Assembly: GCA_009699245.1 (NCBI GenBank)
Contig: WLOQ01000001.1
Location: 62,001-126,000, forward strand
Reading direction: 5' to 3'
Source of the DNA: Actinomycetota bacterium
GTDB taxonomy: Bacteria; Actinomycetota; Thermoleophilia; Solirubrobacterales; Solirubrobacteraceae
DNA: 64,000 bases
In this document: positions 9,105 to 17,508 of the stretch, in pieces
How positions within the stretch are numbered: the first letter of the stretch is position 1
How the letters are laid out: each line of letters begins with the position of its first letter
Program-made: the position numbers and the translations under genes
The notes under the pieces: model-generated
Seen by the model: the letters and a program-made list of their open reading frames with translations, nothing else
What the model was told of the DNA's origin: nothing
The model's database searches: none

Positions 9105-9143
9105 TCACCGGCTCATGATTCTAGGGTGGTGAACCCCGTGGAT

Positions 9144-9222
9144 GCGCAAGAGTTGCGCCAGCTTTCTGGGTATCGGCATCCCTTCAGGGGAGCCTGAACG
9201 TGCGATGGACGGGATCGTTCAG
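9144..9222 (-). other. Cluster of small inverted repeats downstream of the GT39-type gene
   Basis: In the 114-base gap there is a perfect 6-base stem GCGCAA-GAG-TTGCGC (9144-9158), a 6-base stem TTCAGG-GGAG-CCTGAA (9183-9198) and a 7-base stem CTGAACG-N15-CGTTCAG (9194-9222). The last two share bases 9194-9198 and cannot form together. The last stem overlaps the stop codon of the upstream membrane glycosyltransferase gene. No T-tract follows, so whether they terminate transcription is open. Confidence 0.35.
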
Positions 9223-10688
9223 CGCCGCTCGCCGCCGAGCAGCCAGACGCGATTGCCCGAGTCGGTGAACGTCAGGCGGTACGGCTCGGTGCGCAGCAAT
9301 TCCTCGATCGCCGGCGACGGCTGTTCATCCTGCATCACGACGATCGCCCGCGGCGGCGCAGCGAGCAGGTCGCGGCGCTGCTCGGCCACCCAGGCCGCGT
9401 TCCACTCGGACGTGTAATCGTCGAAGAACCGCGACGGCGAGCGGCGGCCCGAGAGCCAATAGAGCTCCGGGTGGTAGCGGTTCTGGATGCGCTCCTGCGG
9501 CGTCGTCTGACTGCGCAGATACTCCGCGATCGCCGGGCCGCGGGCGAACACCCCGAGCGGGCCGCCGTAGAGCGCGTACGAGGGCACCCGGAGCGCGGAG
9601 AACTGGGGCGCGACGACGTAGGGCCAGGCGAGCGCGGTAATGAGAAGTGCCGCGAGCAGGGCGCGATCGACGAGCCGCGTGCGCCAGAGCGACGCGGCGC
9701 CGAGCGCGACGCCGGCGCTGATGCCCGGCAGCCCGAGGACGTAATGGTGCGGATACTCGTACGAGGTGAGCTTGATCCGAGCGATCACGAGGACGATCCA
9801 CGCGACCGCCGCGATCGCCGGTGCCCGCAGATGCCGCTCACGCGCGGCGATCAGGCCGCCGAGCAGCCCCGCGGCCCAGAGGCCGCCGGCCGGCCAGTTG
9901 AAGAACCGGTGGATCCCAAGGTCGCCGGTCCAGTCGCGCCCCCGGAGGCCGCTCGTCGCTCCCGCTGAACGGACTCGGTCGAAGACGACGTCCACGAAGT
10001 CGTCGAGCGCGCCGGCGAGCGCGAGCCACAGGGCGAACGCGCCGAGCACTGCGAGCGCCCCGACGATCCCGCAGCCGAGGCGGAGCAGCCGCGCGCGCGC
10101 ATTCGGCGCGGCGCTGCGCAGCAGCTCCCAGGCGACGATCGGGACGACGAGCAGGAAGATGACGTTGACGGCCACGGCGGCGGCGGCGGCGGCACCGGCG
10201 GCGGCGGCCCACCAGGCCCCGCGCCGCGTCGCGAGATACCAGGCCCCCGCCATCGGCGCGAGACCGATCTGCTCGGAGTTCACGTCCTCCGCCTGCATCA
10301 CGACCGCGCCGGTGAAGATCGCCAGCGCCACGCCCGCCAGCGCACCGGCAGCGCGGCCGGCCGCGCGCGCGACGTAGCCCGCGACGGCGAGCGCGGCGAG
10401 CGCGAGCGTCAGCGTGACGGCACCGCGCACGAGGATCGTGTGCTCCTGCGCGATGAGCTTGATCAGCGCGAAGACGAGATAGAGCAGCGGACCCTTGTTG
10501 TTCGCCGCGTCGCTGTAGGGAGCCTGGCCGTCGAGGATGGCCTGCCCGACGTAGAGGTACTGACCTGCGTCGTTCTGCAGCGGCGCGCGCCAGTAGGCCG
10601 GCCGCGAGAGCCAGACGAGCAGGAGCAGGAGCGGGAATCCGACGAGGCCGGGGTGGCGCGCGCAGGTTCGCCGGAGCGCGGCGCTCAC
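9219..10688 (-). CDS. GT-C type membrane glycosyltransferase (ArnT/PMT, family 39-like)
   Basis: The protein has 489 residues and about ten to twelve membrane segments. After the first segment a periplasmic loop carries the acidic motif ND in QNDAGQYLYVGQAILDG, typical of lipid-linked-sugar-dependent GT-C enzymes. The family transfers sugars from polyprenyl phosphate donors outside the membrane. The start is GTG at 10688, which overlaps the upstream stop (GTGA). It is the last gene of a six-gene coupled operon. Donor and acceptor cannot be told from sequence. Confidence 0.8.
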   Translation of the reverse strand: MSAALRRTCARHPGLVGFPLLLLLVWLSRPAYWRAPLQNDAGQYLYVGQAILDGQAPYSDAANNKGPLLYLVFALIKLIAQEHTILVRGAVTLTLALAALAVAGYVARAAGRAAGALAGVALAIFTGAVVMQAEDVNSEQIGLAPMAGAWYLATRRGAWWAAAAGAAAAAAVAVNVIFLLVVPIVAWELLRSAAPNARARLLRLGCGIVGALAVLGAFALWLALAGALDDFVDVVFDRVRSAGATSGLRGRDWTGDLGIHRFFNWPAGGLWAAGLLGGLIAARERHLRAPAIAAVAWIVLVIARIKLTSYEYPHHYVLGLPGISAGVALGAASLWRTRLVDRALLAALLITALAWPYVVAPQFSALRVPSYALYGGPLGVFARGPAIAEYLRSQTTPQERIQNRYHPELYWLSGRRSPSRFFDDYTSEWNAAWVAEQRRDLLAAPPRAIVVMQDEQPSPAIEELLRTEPYRLTFTDSGNRVWLLGGERR

Positions 10689-12121
10689 CGCTCGCCCGCC
10701 TCACCCGCGGGGACGACGAGGTACGGCGACTCGGCTGCGGTCTGCTCCTCCCCGTACCACGAGTCGGCATTGACCTCCCAGAGGTCATGCTGCGCGCCAT
10801 CGAGATTGGCGACCGCGCACATCGCGGTGAGCATCGAGTGGTCGGAATTGTTGTACCGGTGCAGCCCGCTGCGGCCGACCTGCTGGAGGTTGCCGAGCCC
10901 CTCGAGCCACCCGCGGATGTGCGCGACGTGCTCCGCGTAGCGCTCGTCATAGATGGGGTACGCCATCGGCACGCGCACGACCCACCCCTGCCGCACGCGC
11001 GACGCCTCGGCCAGGCCGACACGCTCGAGTTCGGCCGTCCCCAGCGCGATGAGGTCCTCATCAGCCATCGACCAGAGCTCGTCTCCCGCGAAGCAGAAGT
11101 ACTCGAGTCCGATGCTCGTCGCGCCGAGCTCGGGGACCATCTCGGGGCTCCACGAGTGATAGTTCTGGATCCGCGCGACGCGCACCGAGGGGTCATGGAT
11201 GTAGACCCAGTTATCGGGGAAGAGGTCCTCGCCGTCGAGGGCGAGCGCGACGGTGAGGAAGCTGCGGTGGCGCAGCGCCTGTGCCGCGGCGATCACCGGC
11301 GCGGGGGCGCCGCTCGTGATGCCGGGCACGACCGTCAGCGGGAGCGAGGAGATCACGGCGCTCGCCGGGTGGAACGTGCCACCGGCGATCACGCCCGTGA
11401 CGTGCCCGTCCTCGACGACGAGCTCTTCGACCCCGACGCCGGTGCGGACCTCGCCGCCGAGCTCCTCGATCCGCTGCGCCATGCGCTCCCACATCATCCC
11501 CGGGCCAAGGCGCGGATAGAGGAATTGCCGGATGAGCGACGTCGCGTCGGACTCGGCCGTCGGGCGCAGCGCGGCGCGCACCGCCGTGACGAACGACAGC
11601 TCGCGGATCCGCTGCGCCGCCCAGTCGGCGCGCAGTTCACTGCACGGCACGCCCCAGACCTTCTCGGTGTACGAGCGGAAGAACGTGTCGAAGAGGCGCC
11701 GGCCGAATCGCCGCGTGACCCACTGTTCGAAGGTGTCCTGCGGACCGCGGAGGCGCAGCCGCGCGGCGAGGTAGCTCAGGCCGCACCGGGCGAGCTCGAC
11801 CGGCCCGAGCTTGCGCACGAGCTCCTGGGCTGAGAGCGGGTAGTCGATGAACTTCCCGTCGTAGAAGATCCGCGAGAGCCGCGGGCGCAGGAGCAGGTCG
11901 GCGCCGAGGATCTCGTGCCAGAGCGCCTCGACCTCCGGCGACTTCGTGTAGAAGCGGTGGCCCCCGAGGTCGAACCGCCAGCCGTCTCGGACCTCCGTGC
12001 GCGACAGGCCGCCGACGACGGCGTCGCGCTCGAGGACCGTGACATCGCGTCCGTCGCGCGCGAGCAGGTAGGCCGCCGTGAGGCCTGCGGGACCGGCGCC
12101 GAGCACGATCGTGCGTGTCAC
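10685..12121 (-). CDS. FAD-dependent oxidoreductase of the UDP-galactopyranose mutase-like group
   Basis: The protein has 478 residues. The N-terminal dinucleotide-binding motif VLGAGPAGLTAAYLLARDG is followed by an acidic residue ending strand 2 (LERD) and VVGGLSRT. The downstream segment GGHRFYTKSPEV and the C-terminal VGRSGLHRYNNSDHSM are shared by FAD proteins found in exopolysaccharide loci and related to Glf. It probably rearranges or oxidises a sugar nucleotide in the cytosol. A true Glf is usually near 390 residues, so it may be a divergent relative. The GTG at 12121 was chosen because it overlaps the upstream stop (GTGA) and directly precedes the Rossmann motif; a much longer extension in the same frame runs through the neighbouring gene. 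Confidence 0.78.
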   Translation of the reverse strand: MTRTIVLGAGPAGLTAAYLLARDGRDVTVLERDAVVGGLSRTEVRDGWRFDLGGHRFYTKSPEVEALWHEILGADLLLRPRLSRIFYDGKFIDYPLSAQELVRKLGPVELARCGLSYLAARLRLRGPQDTFEQWVTRRFGRRLFDTFFRSYTEKVWGVPCSELRADWAAQRIRELSFVTAVRAALRPTAESDATSLIRQFLYPRLGPGMMWERMAQRIEELGGEVRTGVGVEELVVEDGHVTGVIAGGTFHPASAVISSLPLTVVPGITSGAPAPVIAAAQALRHRSFLTVALALDGEDLFPDNWVYIHDPSVRVARIQNYHSWSPEMVPELGATSIGLEYFCFAGDELWSMADEDLIALGTAELERVGLAEASRVRQGWVVRVPMAYPIYDERYAEHVAHIRGWLEGLGNLQQVGRSGLHRYNNSDHSMLTAMCAVANLDGAQHDLWEVNADSWYGEEQTAAESPYLVVPAGEAGER

Positions 12122-12990
12122 CGCCTGGCCTCCGGGCCGCGCCCGGCGAGTGCGTAGCCGACCACCGATGCGAGTTGCGAGAGCACCACGAGCGCAAGGA
12201 TGACGCCCCGCGGGACGCCGGCGCGGCGCGGTCCGCGCAGCGGCTCGGCGGCGAATGCGGCGTAGTCGCGCAGGTCCGGCCGCAGGGCCGGCGCGCCGGG
12301 CCGCCGGTGGAAGCGCCAGGCGCCGCGTCCGTAGCCGAGGTGCTGGCGCCAGAAGATCCCAGCGGTCCCCGGGTTGCGGTGGCGTACGACGGCGCCCGGC
12401 TCGTAGACGATCGTGCCGCCGTCCGCGAGCCAGCGCGCGCAGAGCTCGCGGTCCTCCGACCAGCGGAAGGACTCGTCGAAGCCGCCGCACGCAGCGAAAC
12501 CCTCGGCGGGGATCGCGAGGTTCTTCGAGGCGAGGAACGTCGCACGCTCGGCGTCGGCGTTCGCGCGCGAGTAGACGACATCCTCGAGGGCCTGCGAGGC
12601 CTCGGCCCAAGCGTTCCCGCGCAGTCCACAGACCGAGCGGCCCCCGACCATCGCCTCGGGGTGCTCGGCCGTGGCGGCCGCGAGCGTCACGAGCCACGCT
12701 GGGTCCGGCTCGCAGTCGTCATCAGTGAACGCGAGCAGGGCGCCGCTCGCTGCTCGCGCGCCGGTGTTGCGCGCCGCCGACGGACCAGCGTTGGCCTGCC
12801 GGATGACCTGCACCGCGAGGCCATCGGGCCGCTCGGGCGCGAGCGGCAGGGTGCTGCCGTCATCCACGACGATCACCTCAAGACCGCCGATGGGCACCTC
12901 GCAGCGGGCGATGGCGGCGAGCAGGCGGCGCAGGCCTTCCGGGCGGCCGTACGCCGGCACGATGACGGAGATCGCGGGCGCACCGGTCAC
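12118..12990 (-). CDS. Family 2 glycosyltransferase
   Basis: The protein has 290 residues with a GT-A fold. It opens with ISVIVPAYGRPEGLRRLL, has VIVVDDGST at about residues 39-47 and the metal-binding FTDDDCEPDP (DxD) near residue 90, then a GFDESFRWSEDREL acceptor-site segment. These are hallmarks of inverting GT2 enzymes that use nucleotide sugars. A C-terminal hydrophobic stretch may bind the membrane. The start is GTG at 12990 overlapping the upstream stop, so it is translationally coupled. The sugar specificity is unknown. Confidence 0.88.
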   Translation of the reverse strand: MTGAPAISVIVPAYGRPEGLRRLLAAIARCEVPIGGLEVIVVDDGSTLPLAPERPDGLAVQVIRQANAGPSAARNTGARAASGALLAFTDDDCEPDPAWLVTLAAATAEHPEAMVGGRSVCGLRGNAWAEASQALEDVVYSRANADAERATFLASKNLAIPAEGFAACGGFDESFRWSEDRELCARWLADGGTIVYEPGAVVRHRNPGTAGIFWRQHLGYGRGAWRFHRRPGAPALRPDLRDYAAFAAEPLRGPRRAGVPRGVILALVVLSQLASVVGYALAGRGPEARR

Positions 12991-13964
12991 CGGGCGATCG
13001 CCTCCAGCATCGCGCGCTCCTCTGGCTCGCGGCCCGCGAGGTAGCGGTCGCGGCGCAGCTCCATATCGAACAGCGGCGCCTGCGCGCCGCCCTCGCCAGC
13101 GACATACCCAACGGCCTCGCCGACGGAGGTGAAGACGAGCCGGACGATGAGGACGGCGACGAGCCCGGGCGTCAGCCGCAGGCCGATCCGCCGCGCGTCG
13201 CCCGCATGACGGCGCACGCGCAGGGCGGTGATCAGCGGCCAGGCCAGCGCATACGCGCCCCGCCGCGCGCGCGACCAGTCCGCCGCGCGCGCCGGGGCGA
13301 AGAGCCGCCCGGCCAGGTATCCCGCGCGCAGACCCGCCCGGCGGCGCGACACGTTGAAGTGATGGCAGACGGCGTCCTCGGCGAGAAGCAGCTCATGGCC
13401 TGCGGCACGCAGGCGCCCGTGGAGGACGTACTCGAGCTTCAGCAGTTCGGTGAGCTCGCCGCCGAGGGCGAGGAGCAGATCGCGCGAGTAGGACGAGTTG
13501 TGGCCCGGGAGGTCGGTGTACGGCGGCGGGGGCGGCGGCGCGGCGAACGTCCCATAGTGGGCGAGGAAGCCGCTGGTGGACGAGCGCGTTGCCGGATTGC
13601 CATTGCGGAAGACCGGGCCGACCACCGCGGGACCGGCGGCATGCGCGGCGATCAGCGCCCGCGCCCACCCAGGCTCCGGGAAGCAGTGCGTCTCCGTGAA
13701 GACGACCACCGGTGCGTGCGCTGCGCGGATCCCGGCACAGCGCGCCGCCGCGAGACCGTGCCGGCGCACATCACAGGCGACCGCCCGCACGGCGGCGAAG
13801 CCACCGTCAATGAAGAGCGCCACCGTCTGCTCCAGCTCGCCCTGCGGAGCGACGACAACCACCTCGAGACGACTCGCGGCCGTCTGGGCGAGCAGCGCGT
13901 CGACCAGCGGGCGGGCCGGCGCGACAGCGTCGGTCACGAGAATCGCCGCGATCTCGGCGGTCAT
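12987..13964 (-). CDS. Divergent GT2-like glycosyltransferase, tandem copy A (TETH motif)
   Basis: The protein has 325 residues. The N-terminal AAILVTD, VVVVAPQGEL and the later LAAARCAGIRAA segment fit a GT2 GT-A fold. Where a DxD is expected the sequence reads VVFTETHCFPEPGWA. The middle part has a Pro-rich loop (six prolines in a row) and a LPGHNSSYSRD segment. The C-terminal third has hydrophobic stretches and ends in EPEERAMLEAIA. It is a paralogue of the next gene upstream with the same order of landmarks. Stop and start overlap the neighbours by four bases on both sides. Confidence 0.72.
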   Translation of the reverse strand: MTAEIAAILVTDAVAPARPLVDALLAQTAASRLEVVVVAPQGELEQTVALFIDGGFAAVRAVACDVRRHGLAAARCAGIRAAHAPVVVFTETHCFPEPGWARALIAAHAAGPAVVGPVFRNGNPATRSSTSGFLAHYGTFAAPPPPPPYTDLPGHNSSYSRDLLLALGGELTELLKLEYVLHGRLRAAGHELLLAEDAVCHHFNVSRRRAGLRAGYLAGRLFAPARAADWSRARRGAYALAWPLITALRVRRHAGDARRIGLRLTPGLVAVLIVRLVFTSVGEAVGYVAGEGGAQAPLFDMELRRDRYLAGREPEERAMLEAIAR

Positions 13965-14932
13965 GGCGCGATGGCCTCAAGCAGCCGCCGCTCGGCCGGA
14001 TCGCGCCCGGAGAGATCGAGATCGCGGCGCAGTTCGATGGTGTTGTACGCCTCGACGTCGCCGACGGGGCCCCGGCCGGCGAGCGCGCCCGCCGCCTCGC
14101 CGAGCGAGTGCACCGCGAGCGTCAGCAGCAGCGCGCCGACGGCGGCGGGCGTGCGGGCGCGGCCGTCCCAGCGAGCGCGCGGCAGCTCGCGCCGCAGGCG
14201 CCGCAGCGCGATCAGCGGCCAGGCGAGCGCGTAGGCCAGCCGCCTGGCGGCGCTCCAGCCCGCGGTGCGCACAGCCCCGTAGCTGCGGCCACCGAGCCAC
14301 GCATGGCGCAGCGCCGAGGCGGGGCGCGAGATGTTCAGGTGGCGCACCTGCGCGTCCGTGGCGACGGCGCAGGTGCCGCAGGCGGCGGCGTGCGCGTGGA
14401 GCAGGCCCTCGTCCGCGAGCAGGGCGTGGAGATCGGCATCGGGGGATGCGAGAACTGCACGCAGGTAGGAGGTGTTGTGGCGCGGAAGGGCGCCGGCGGG
14501 CGCTCGACCGCTGCAGAAGGCGCCGAAGTGCGCGGCGAACATCGCCGCGCTGAAGGCACTCGTCGGGTTGGCGTTGCGCACCCGGGCACCCACGGCGACG
14601 GCCCCTTGGGCGTGGCGATCGATCAGCGTCCGTGCCCACCCCGGGTCGGGGAGGGAGTGCGTCTCCGTCATCAGGATCACCGGCGCCGTCGCGGCGCGCA
14701 CGCAGGCGGCGCGCGCGTCCGCGAGGTCGGCGATCGGATCGGCGTCGAGGAGATGCACGGCGACGAACGGTCCATGTGCCAATCGCGCGAGTTCCTGGTG
14801 CTCGTCGGCGGGCGCCGCGATCACCACCTCGAGCTGCGTGGCGACCGTCTGCGCACGAAGCGCATCGAGGAGCGGGATGGCGCGGCGCGCCTCCGCGGTC
14901 ACGACGACGGCGCTCGCTCTCGCGGCCGTCAT
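13961..14932 (-). CDS. Divergent GT2-like glycosyltransferase, tandem copy B (TETH motif)
   Basis: The protein has 323 residues and shares its layout with the downstream paralogue. It has a GT2-like N-terminus (SAVVVTAEARRAIPLLDAL), the motif VILMTETHSLPDPGWA where a DxD would sit, a LPRHNTSYLR segment, hydrophobic C-terminal stretches (RRLAYALAWPLIAL) and the ending DPAERRLLEAIA. The shared ending and the TETH motif point to a local duplication. It overlaps both neighbours by four bases (ATGA). Function beyond sugar or similar transfer is not evident, and the missing DxD leaves catalysis in doubt. Confidence 0.72.
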   Translation of the reverse strand: MTAARASAVVVTAEARRAIPLLDALRAQTVATQLEVVIAAPADEHQELARLAHGPFVAVHLLDADPIADLADARAACVRAATAPVILMTETHSLPDPGWARTLIDRHAQGAVAVGARVRNANPTSAFSAAMFAAHFGAFCSGRAPAGALPRHNTSYLRAVLASPDADLHALLADEGLLHAHAAACGTCAVATDAQVRHLNISRPASALRHAWLGGRSYGAVRTAGWSAARRLAYALAWPLIALRRLRRELPRARWDGRARTPAAVGALLLTLAVHSLGEAAGALAGRGPVGDVEAYNTIELRRDLDLSGRDPAERRLLEAIAP

Positions 14933-15936
14933 CCCGCCACCTCTGCCTGAAGGATCGCTTCGAGCGCGAGGAACCCATCCGACGCGTCGGGCTGGAACGG
15001 GCGCTCCCCGCGCACGGCGGAGAGGAGGTCACGCCACTCGGCGGCGAACGCGGCGCTCAGGTCGCCACCAGCACGATGTGAGCGCACCATCGCTGGAAGG
15101 CTGCGCATGGAGGCGAGCCCCCGACGCAGGCGCAGCGGCGGGTCCCCCGGGAGCGCGCCCGCGGGCACGAGGTCGAGCCCGTCGAAGCGGTCGAGCCGCA
15201 GCGTGATCGTCCCCGCATCGCCGAGCAGGCGCAGCTCGTGGTTCGCGCCGAGGGCGTCGCCCACCGTGACGCTGACCGCGGTCCCATCGCCCATTCGGGC
15301 GCTGAGCACGGCGCAGTCGTTCCCCGCCACCGCGTGTGCCGAGGTGACCTCGGTCCCGGTGAAGAGTCGCCACAGATCGACGTGGTGGGAAGCGAGGTCG
15401 AGCAGCGCGCCGCCGCGCCGGGGGTCTGCCCGGCCTGCACCCGTCATCGTGCCGATGATCGACCGCAGCCGGCCGAGGGCCCCTGCGCGCACGAGGTCGA
15501 GCGCCTCGGTCACGAGGCGGTGGCGCCGGTACACGAACCCGACGCCGACGACACGGCCCGCCTCGTCTGCCGCCCGCGCGATCGCCCGCGCGTCATCCAT
15601 CGATGCGGCGAGCGGCTTCTCGAGAAAGACGTGGCGGCCCGCTTCCAGCGCGGCGATCGCGATCTGCGCGTGGCTCGCGGGCGGAGTGAGCACGGCGACG
15701 ACATCGACGCGGGGATCGGCGAGCAGCGCCGTATGCGTTGCCTCCCCGCGGGCGGCGGGTGCGAGGGCGAGCGCGGCTGCCAGCGACTGCGCATCCGGGT
15801 CGGCGATCGCCACGACCTCGGCACCGCGCTGGCGCGCGAGCACAGGGAGGTGGTGGCGCAGCGCGACGCTGCCGGCCCCCACCACGCCGATGCCGAGCGT
15901 CCCCGGCGGCGTCCCCTCGCTCCTCATCCGGTCCAT
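14929..15936 (-). CDS. Gfo/Idh/MocA family oxidoreductase
   Basis: The protein has 335 residues. The N-terminal Rossmann motif GIGVVGAGSVALRHHLP binds NAD(P). The EKPLAASMDDARA segment (about residues 102-114) carries the conserved EKP lysine, and LLDLASHHVDLWRLF holds the conserved His of the C-terminal domain. The family oxidises or reduces sugars and sugar nucleotides. It is the first gene of the six-gene glycan operon, so it probably supplies a modified sugar donor. The ATG at 15936 is used; ATG at 15927 is possible. The divergent ABC permease starts 58 bases away. Confidence 0.88.
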   Translation of the reverse strand: MDRMRSEGTPPGTLGIGVVGAGSVALRHHLPVLARQRGAEVVAIADPDAQSLAAALALAPAARGEATHTALLADPRVDVVAVLTPPASHAQIAIAALEAGRHVFLEKPLAASMDDARAIARAADEAGRVVGVGFVYRRHRLVTEALDLVRAGALGRLRSIIGTMTGAGRADPRRGGALLDLASHHVDLWRLFTGTEVTSAHAVAGNDCAVLSARMGDGTAVSVTVGDALGANHELRLLGDAGTITLRLDRFDGLDLVPAGALPGDPPLRLRRGLASMRSLPAMVRSHRAGGDLSAAFAAEWRDLLSAVRGERPFQPDASDGFLALEAILQAEVAG

Positions 15937-15994
15937 CGGTCACGTCACCGTAGCGGCCCGGCGGGGCGCGTCCGTTGTGTCAGGATCCCCGCCC

Positions 15995-16792
15995 GTGAGC
16001 GTCCGCGGACCCCGACCCCACACGCTGCGTCGCTCGCGTGACGTCCTCCTCGCCCTCGCCGGGTCGGACTTCCGCGTCCGTTATGGCCGCGGTCCGCTGC
16101 GCATCGTGAAGTGGCTGCTCGACCCGGTCGCCGCGCTCGGCGTCTACCTGCTGCTCGTGGCGCTCGTCCTCGACCGGCCGGGCCGGGCGCCTGGGCTGAG
16201 CATCGCCTGCGCGGTCGTGCCGTTCCAACTCGTGATGATGACGGCCGTCAACGCCCTGCGCTGCATCGAGAGTCGCCGCACGATCCTGCTGAATCTGGCG
16301 ATCCCGCGGGGGCTGCTGCCGCTCGCCTCCACCGTCACCGAATCGGTCGCATTCGCCGCGGCGCTGACGATGCCGTTCGTGATGATGATCGTCTACGGCG
16401 TGCCGTTGACGCTCTCGGTCCTCTGGCTCGTCCCCGCGATCGCGATCACCGTGATGCTCGCCGCGGCGATCGCCTACCCGGCCGCGCTGCTCGGTCTCTG
16501 GCTGCCGGAGCTCTCGGCCTTCTTCGTCTCCGTCGTGCGCGCCCTCTTCTTCCTCGCGCCCGGTCTCGTCGCATACGACACGATCAGCGGCGAGGGCCAC
16601 AGACTGCTGCCTATCAATCCGCTCACGGGGCTCTTCGAGACCTACCGGGCAGCGCTCTACTACGGGCGCGCGCCCGCCGCGTGGGAGCTGCTCGTCCCGC
16701 TCGGCGCGGCGGCCGCGATCCTCGCGGTGAGCGTGCCCCTCTTCCGCCGCGAGCAGCCGCATCTCGCGAAGATCGTGACGGGCGGGCGATGA
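15995..16792 (+). CDS. ABC-2 type polysaccharide export permease (Wzm-like)
   Basis: The protein has 265 residues and about six membrane segments. The N-terminal LLALAGSDFRVRYGRG stretch is amphipathic and typical of Wzm/TagG permeases, and the later NPLTGLFETYRAALYYGRAP motif is characteristic of the family. It should export a lipid-linked glycan from the cytosol. The start is GTG at 15995; a longer frame upstream is antisense to the oxidoreductase gene. The stop overlaps the ATPase start (ATGA), so permease and ATPase are coupled. Confidence 0.85.
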   Translation: MSVRGPRPHTLRRSRDVLLALAGSDFRVRYGRGPLRIVKWLLDPVAALGVYLLLVALVLDRPGRAPGLSIACAVVPFQLVMMTAVNALRCIESRRTILLNLAIPRGLLPLASTVTESVAFAAALTMPFVMMIVYGVPLTLSVLWLVPAIAITVMLAAAIAYPAALLGLWLPELSAFFVSVVRALFFLAPGLVAYDTISGEGHRLLPINPLTGLFETYRAALYYGRAPAAWELLVPLGAAAAILAVSVPLFRREQPHLAKIVTGGR

Positions 16793-17508
16793 CTCCCCGG
16801 ATCGCGGCGACGGGGCTCGGCGTCCGGTTCGATTTCGATCGTCAGCAGCGGGTCGTCTCGCCGACGCTGCGGCGCCTGAGGCGGCGCGGCACGACGACGT
16901 GGGGCCTGCGTGACGTGGACCTCAACGTGCAGGGCGGCGAGGGCGTCGCGCTGATCGGCCCGAGCGGCTCGGGGAAGACGTCGCTGCTGCGCGCGATCGC
17001 GGGCATCCTCCCGGCGGACGCCGGGACCCTCGCCGTCGACGGTCGCGTCGGGTCGATGCTCGCCGTCGAGGGCGGCCTCTTCGGCGCGCTGACCGGCCGC
17101 GAAAACGCGCGCTCCCTCGGCGTACTGGCGGGCCTGGGCACGGATGCGGCGCGCTCGATCGCCGGGGAGCTGGGCGAGCGGGCGCGGCTCGGGGCGGCGT
17201 TCGACCGCCCGGTCGCGACGTACTCCGAGGGCATGCGCGCGCGGCTGGGATTCGCGATCGCCGAGAGCGCGCGCCCCGAGGTGCTCGTCCTGGACGAGAT
17301 CTTCGAGGCGCTCGACCACGAGTACCGCCGCGTCGTCGAGGAGCACGCCCGGGCGCTCCGCGCCGAGGGCGGGATCGTCGTCGTCGCTGGCCACGACCAC
17401 GAGGCGCTCGGCCGGATCTGCGAGCGCGCCGTGGCGCTGCACGCGGGCCGGATCGTCGCGGACGGCCCCTTCGCGGAGATCGTCGAGGCCTACCGCGGCG
17501 GCGTCTGA
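16789..17508 (+). CDS. ABC transporter ATP-binding protein (Wzt-like, short form)
   Basis: The protein has 239 residues with Walker A GPSGSGKTS, signature YSEGMRARLGFA (the polysaccharide-exporter variant of LSGGQ), Walker B VLVLDEIFEA and switch His in AGHDHEAL. It powers the permease encoded just upstream. It lacks the C-terminal carbohydrate-binding domain of long Wzt proteins, so chain-end recognition by this subunit is not expected. In the Walker B region Asp-Glu is followed by IFEAL rather than the usual polysaccharide-exporter wording. Its 3' end overlaps a convergent gene by 19 bases. Confidence 0.88.
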   Translation: MTPRIAATGLGVRFDFDRQQRVVSPTLRRLRRRGTTTWGLRDVDLNVQGGEGVALIGPSGSGKTSLLRAIAGILPADAGTLAVDGRVGSMLAVEGGLFGALTGRENARSLGVLAGLGTDAARSIAGELGERARLGAAFDRPVATYSEGMRARLGFAIAESARPEVLVLDEIFEALDHEYRRVVEEHARALRAEGGIVVVAGHDHEALGRICERAVALHAGRIVADGPFAEIVEAYRGGV

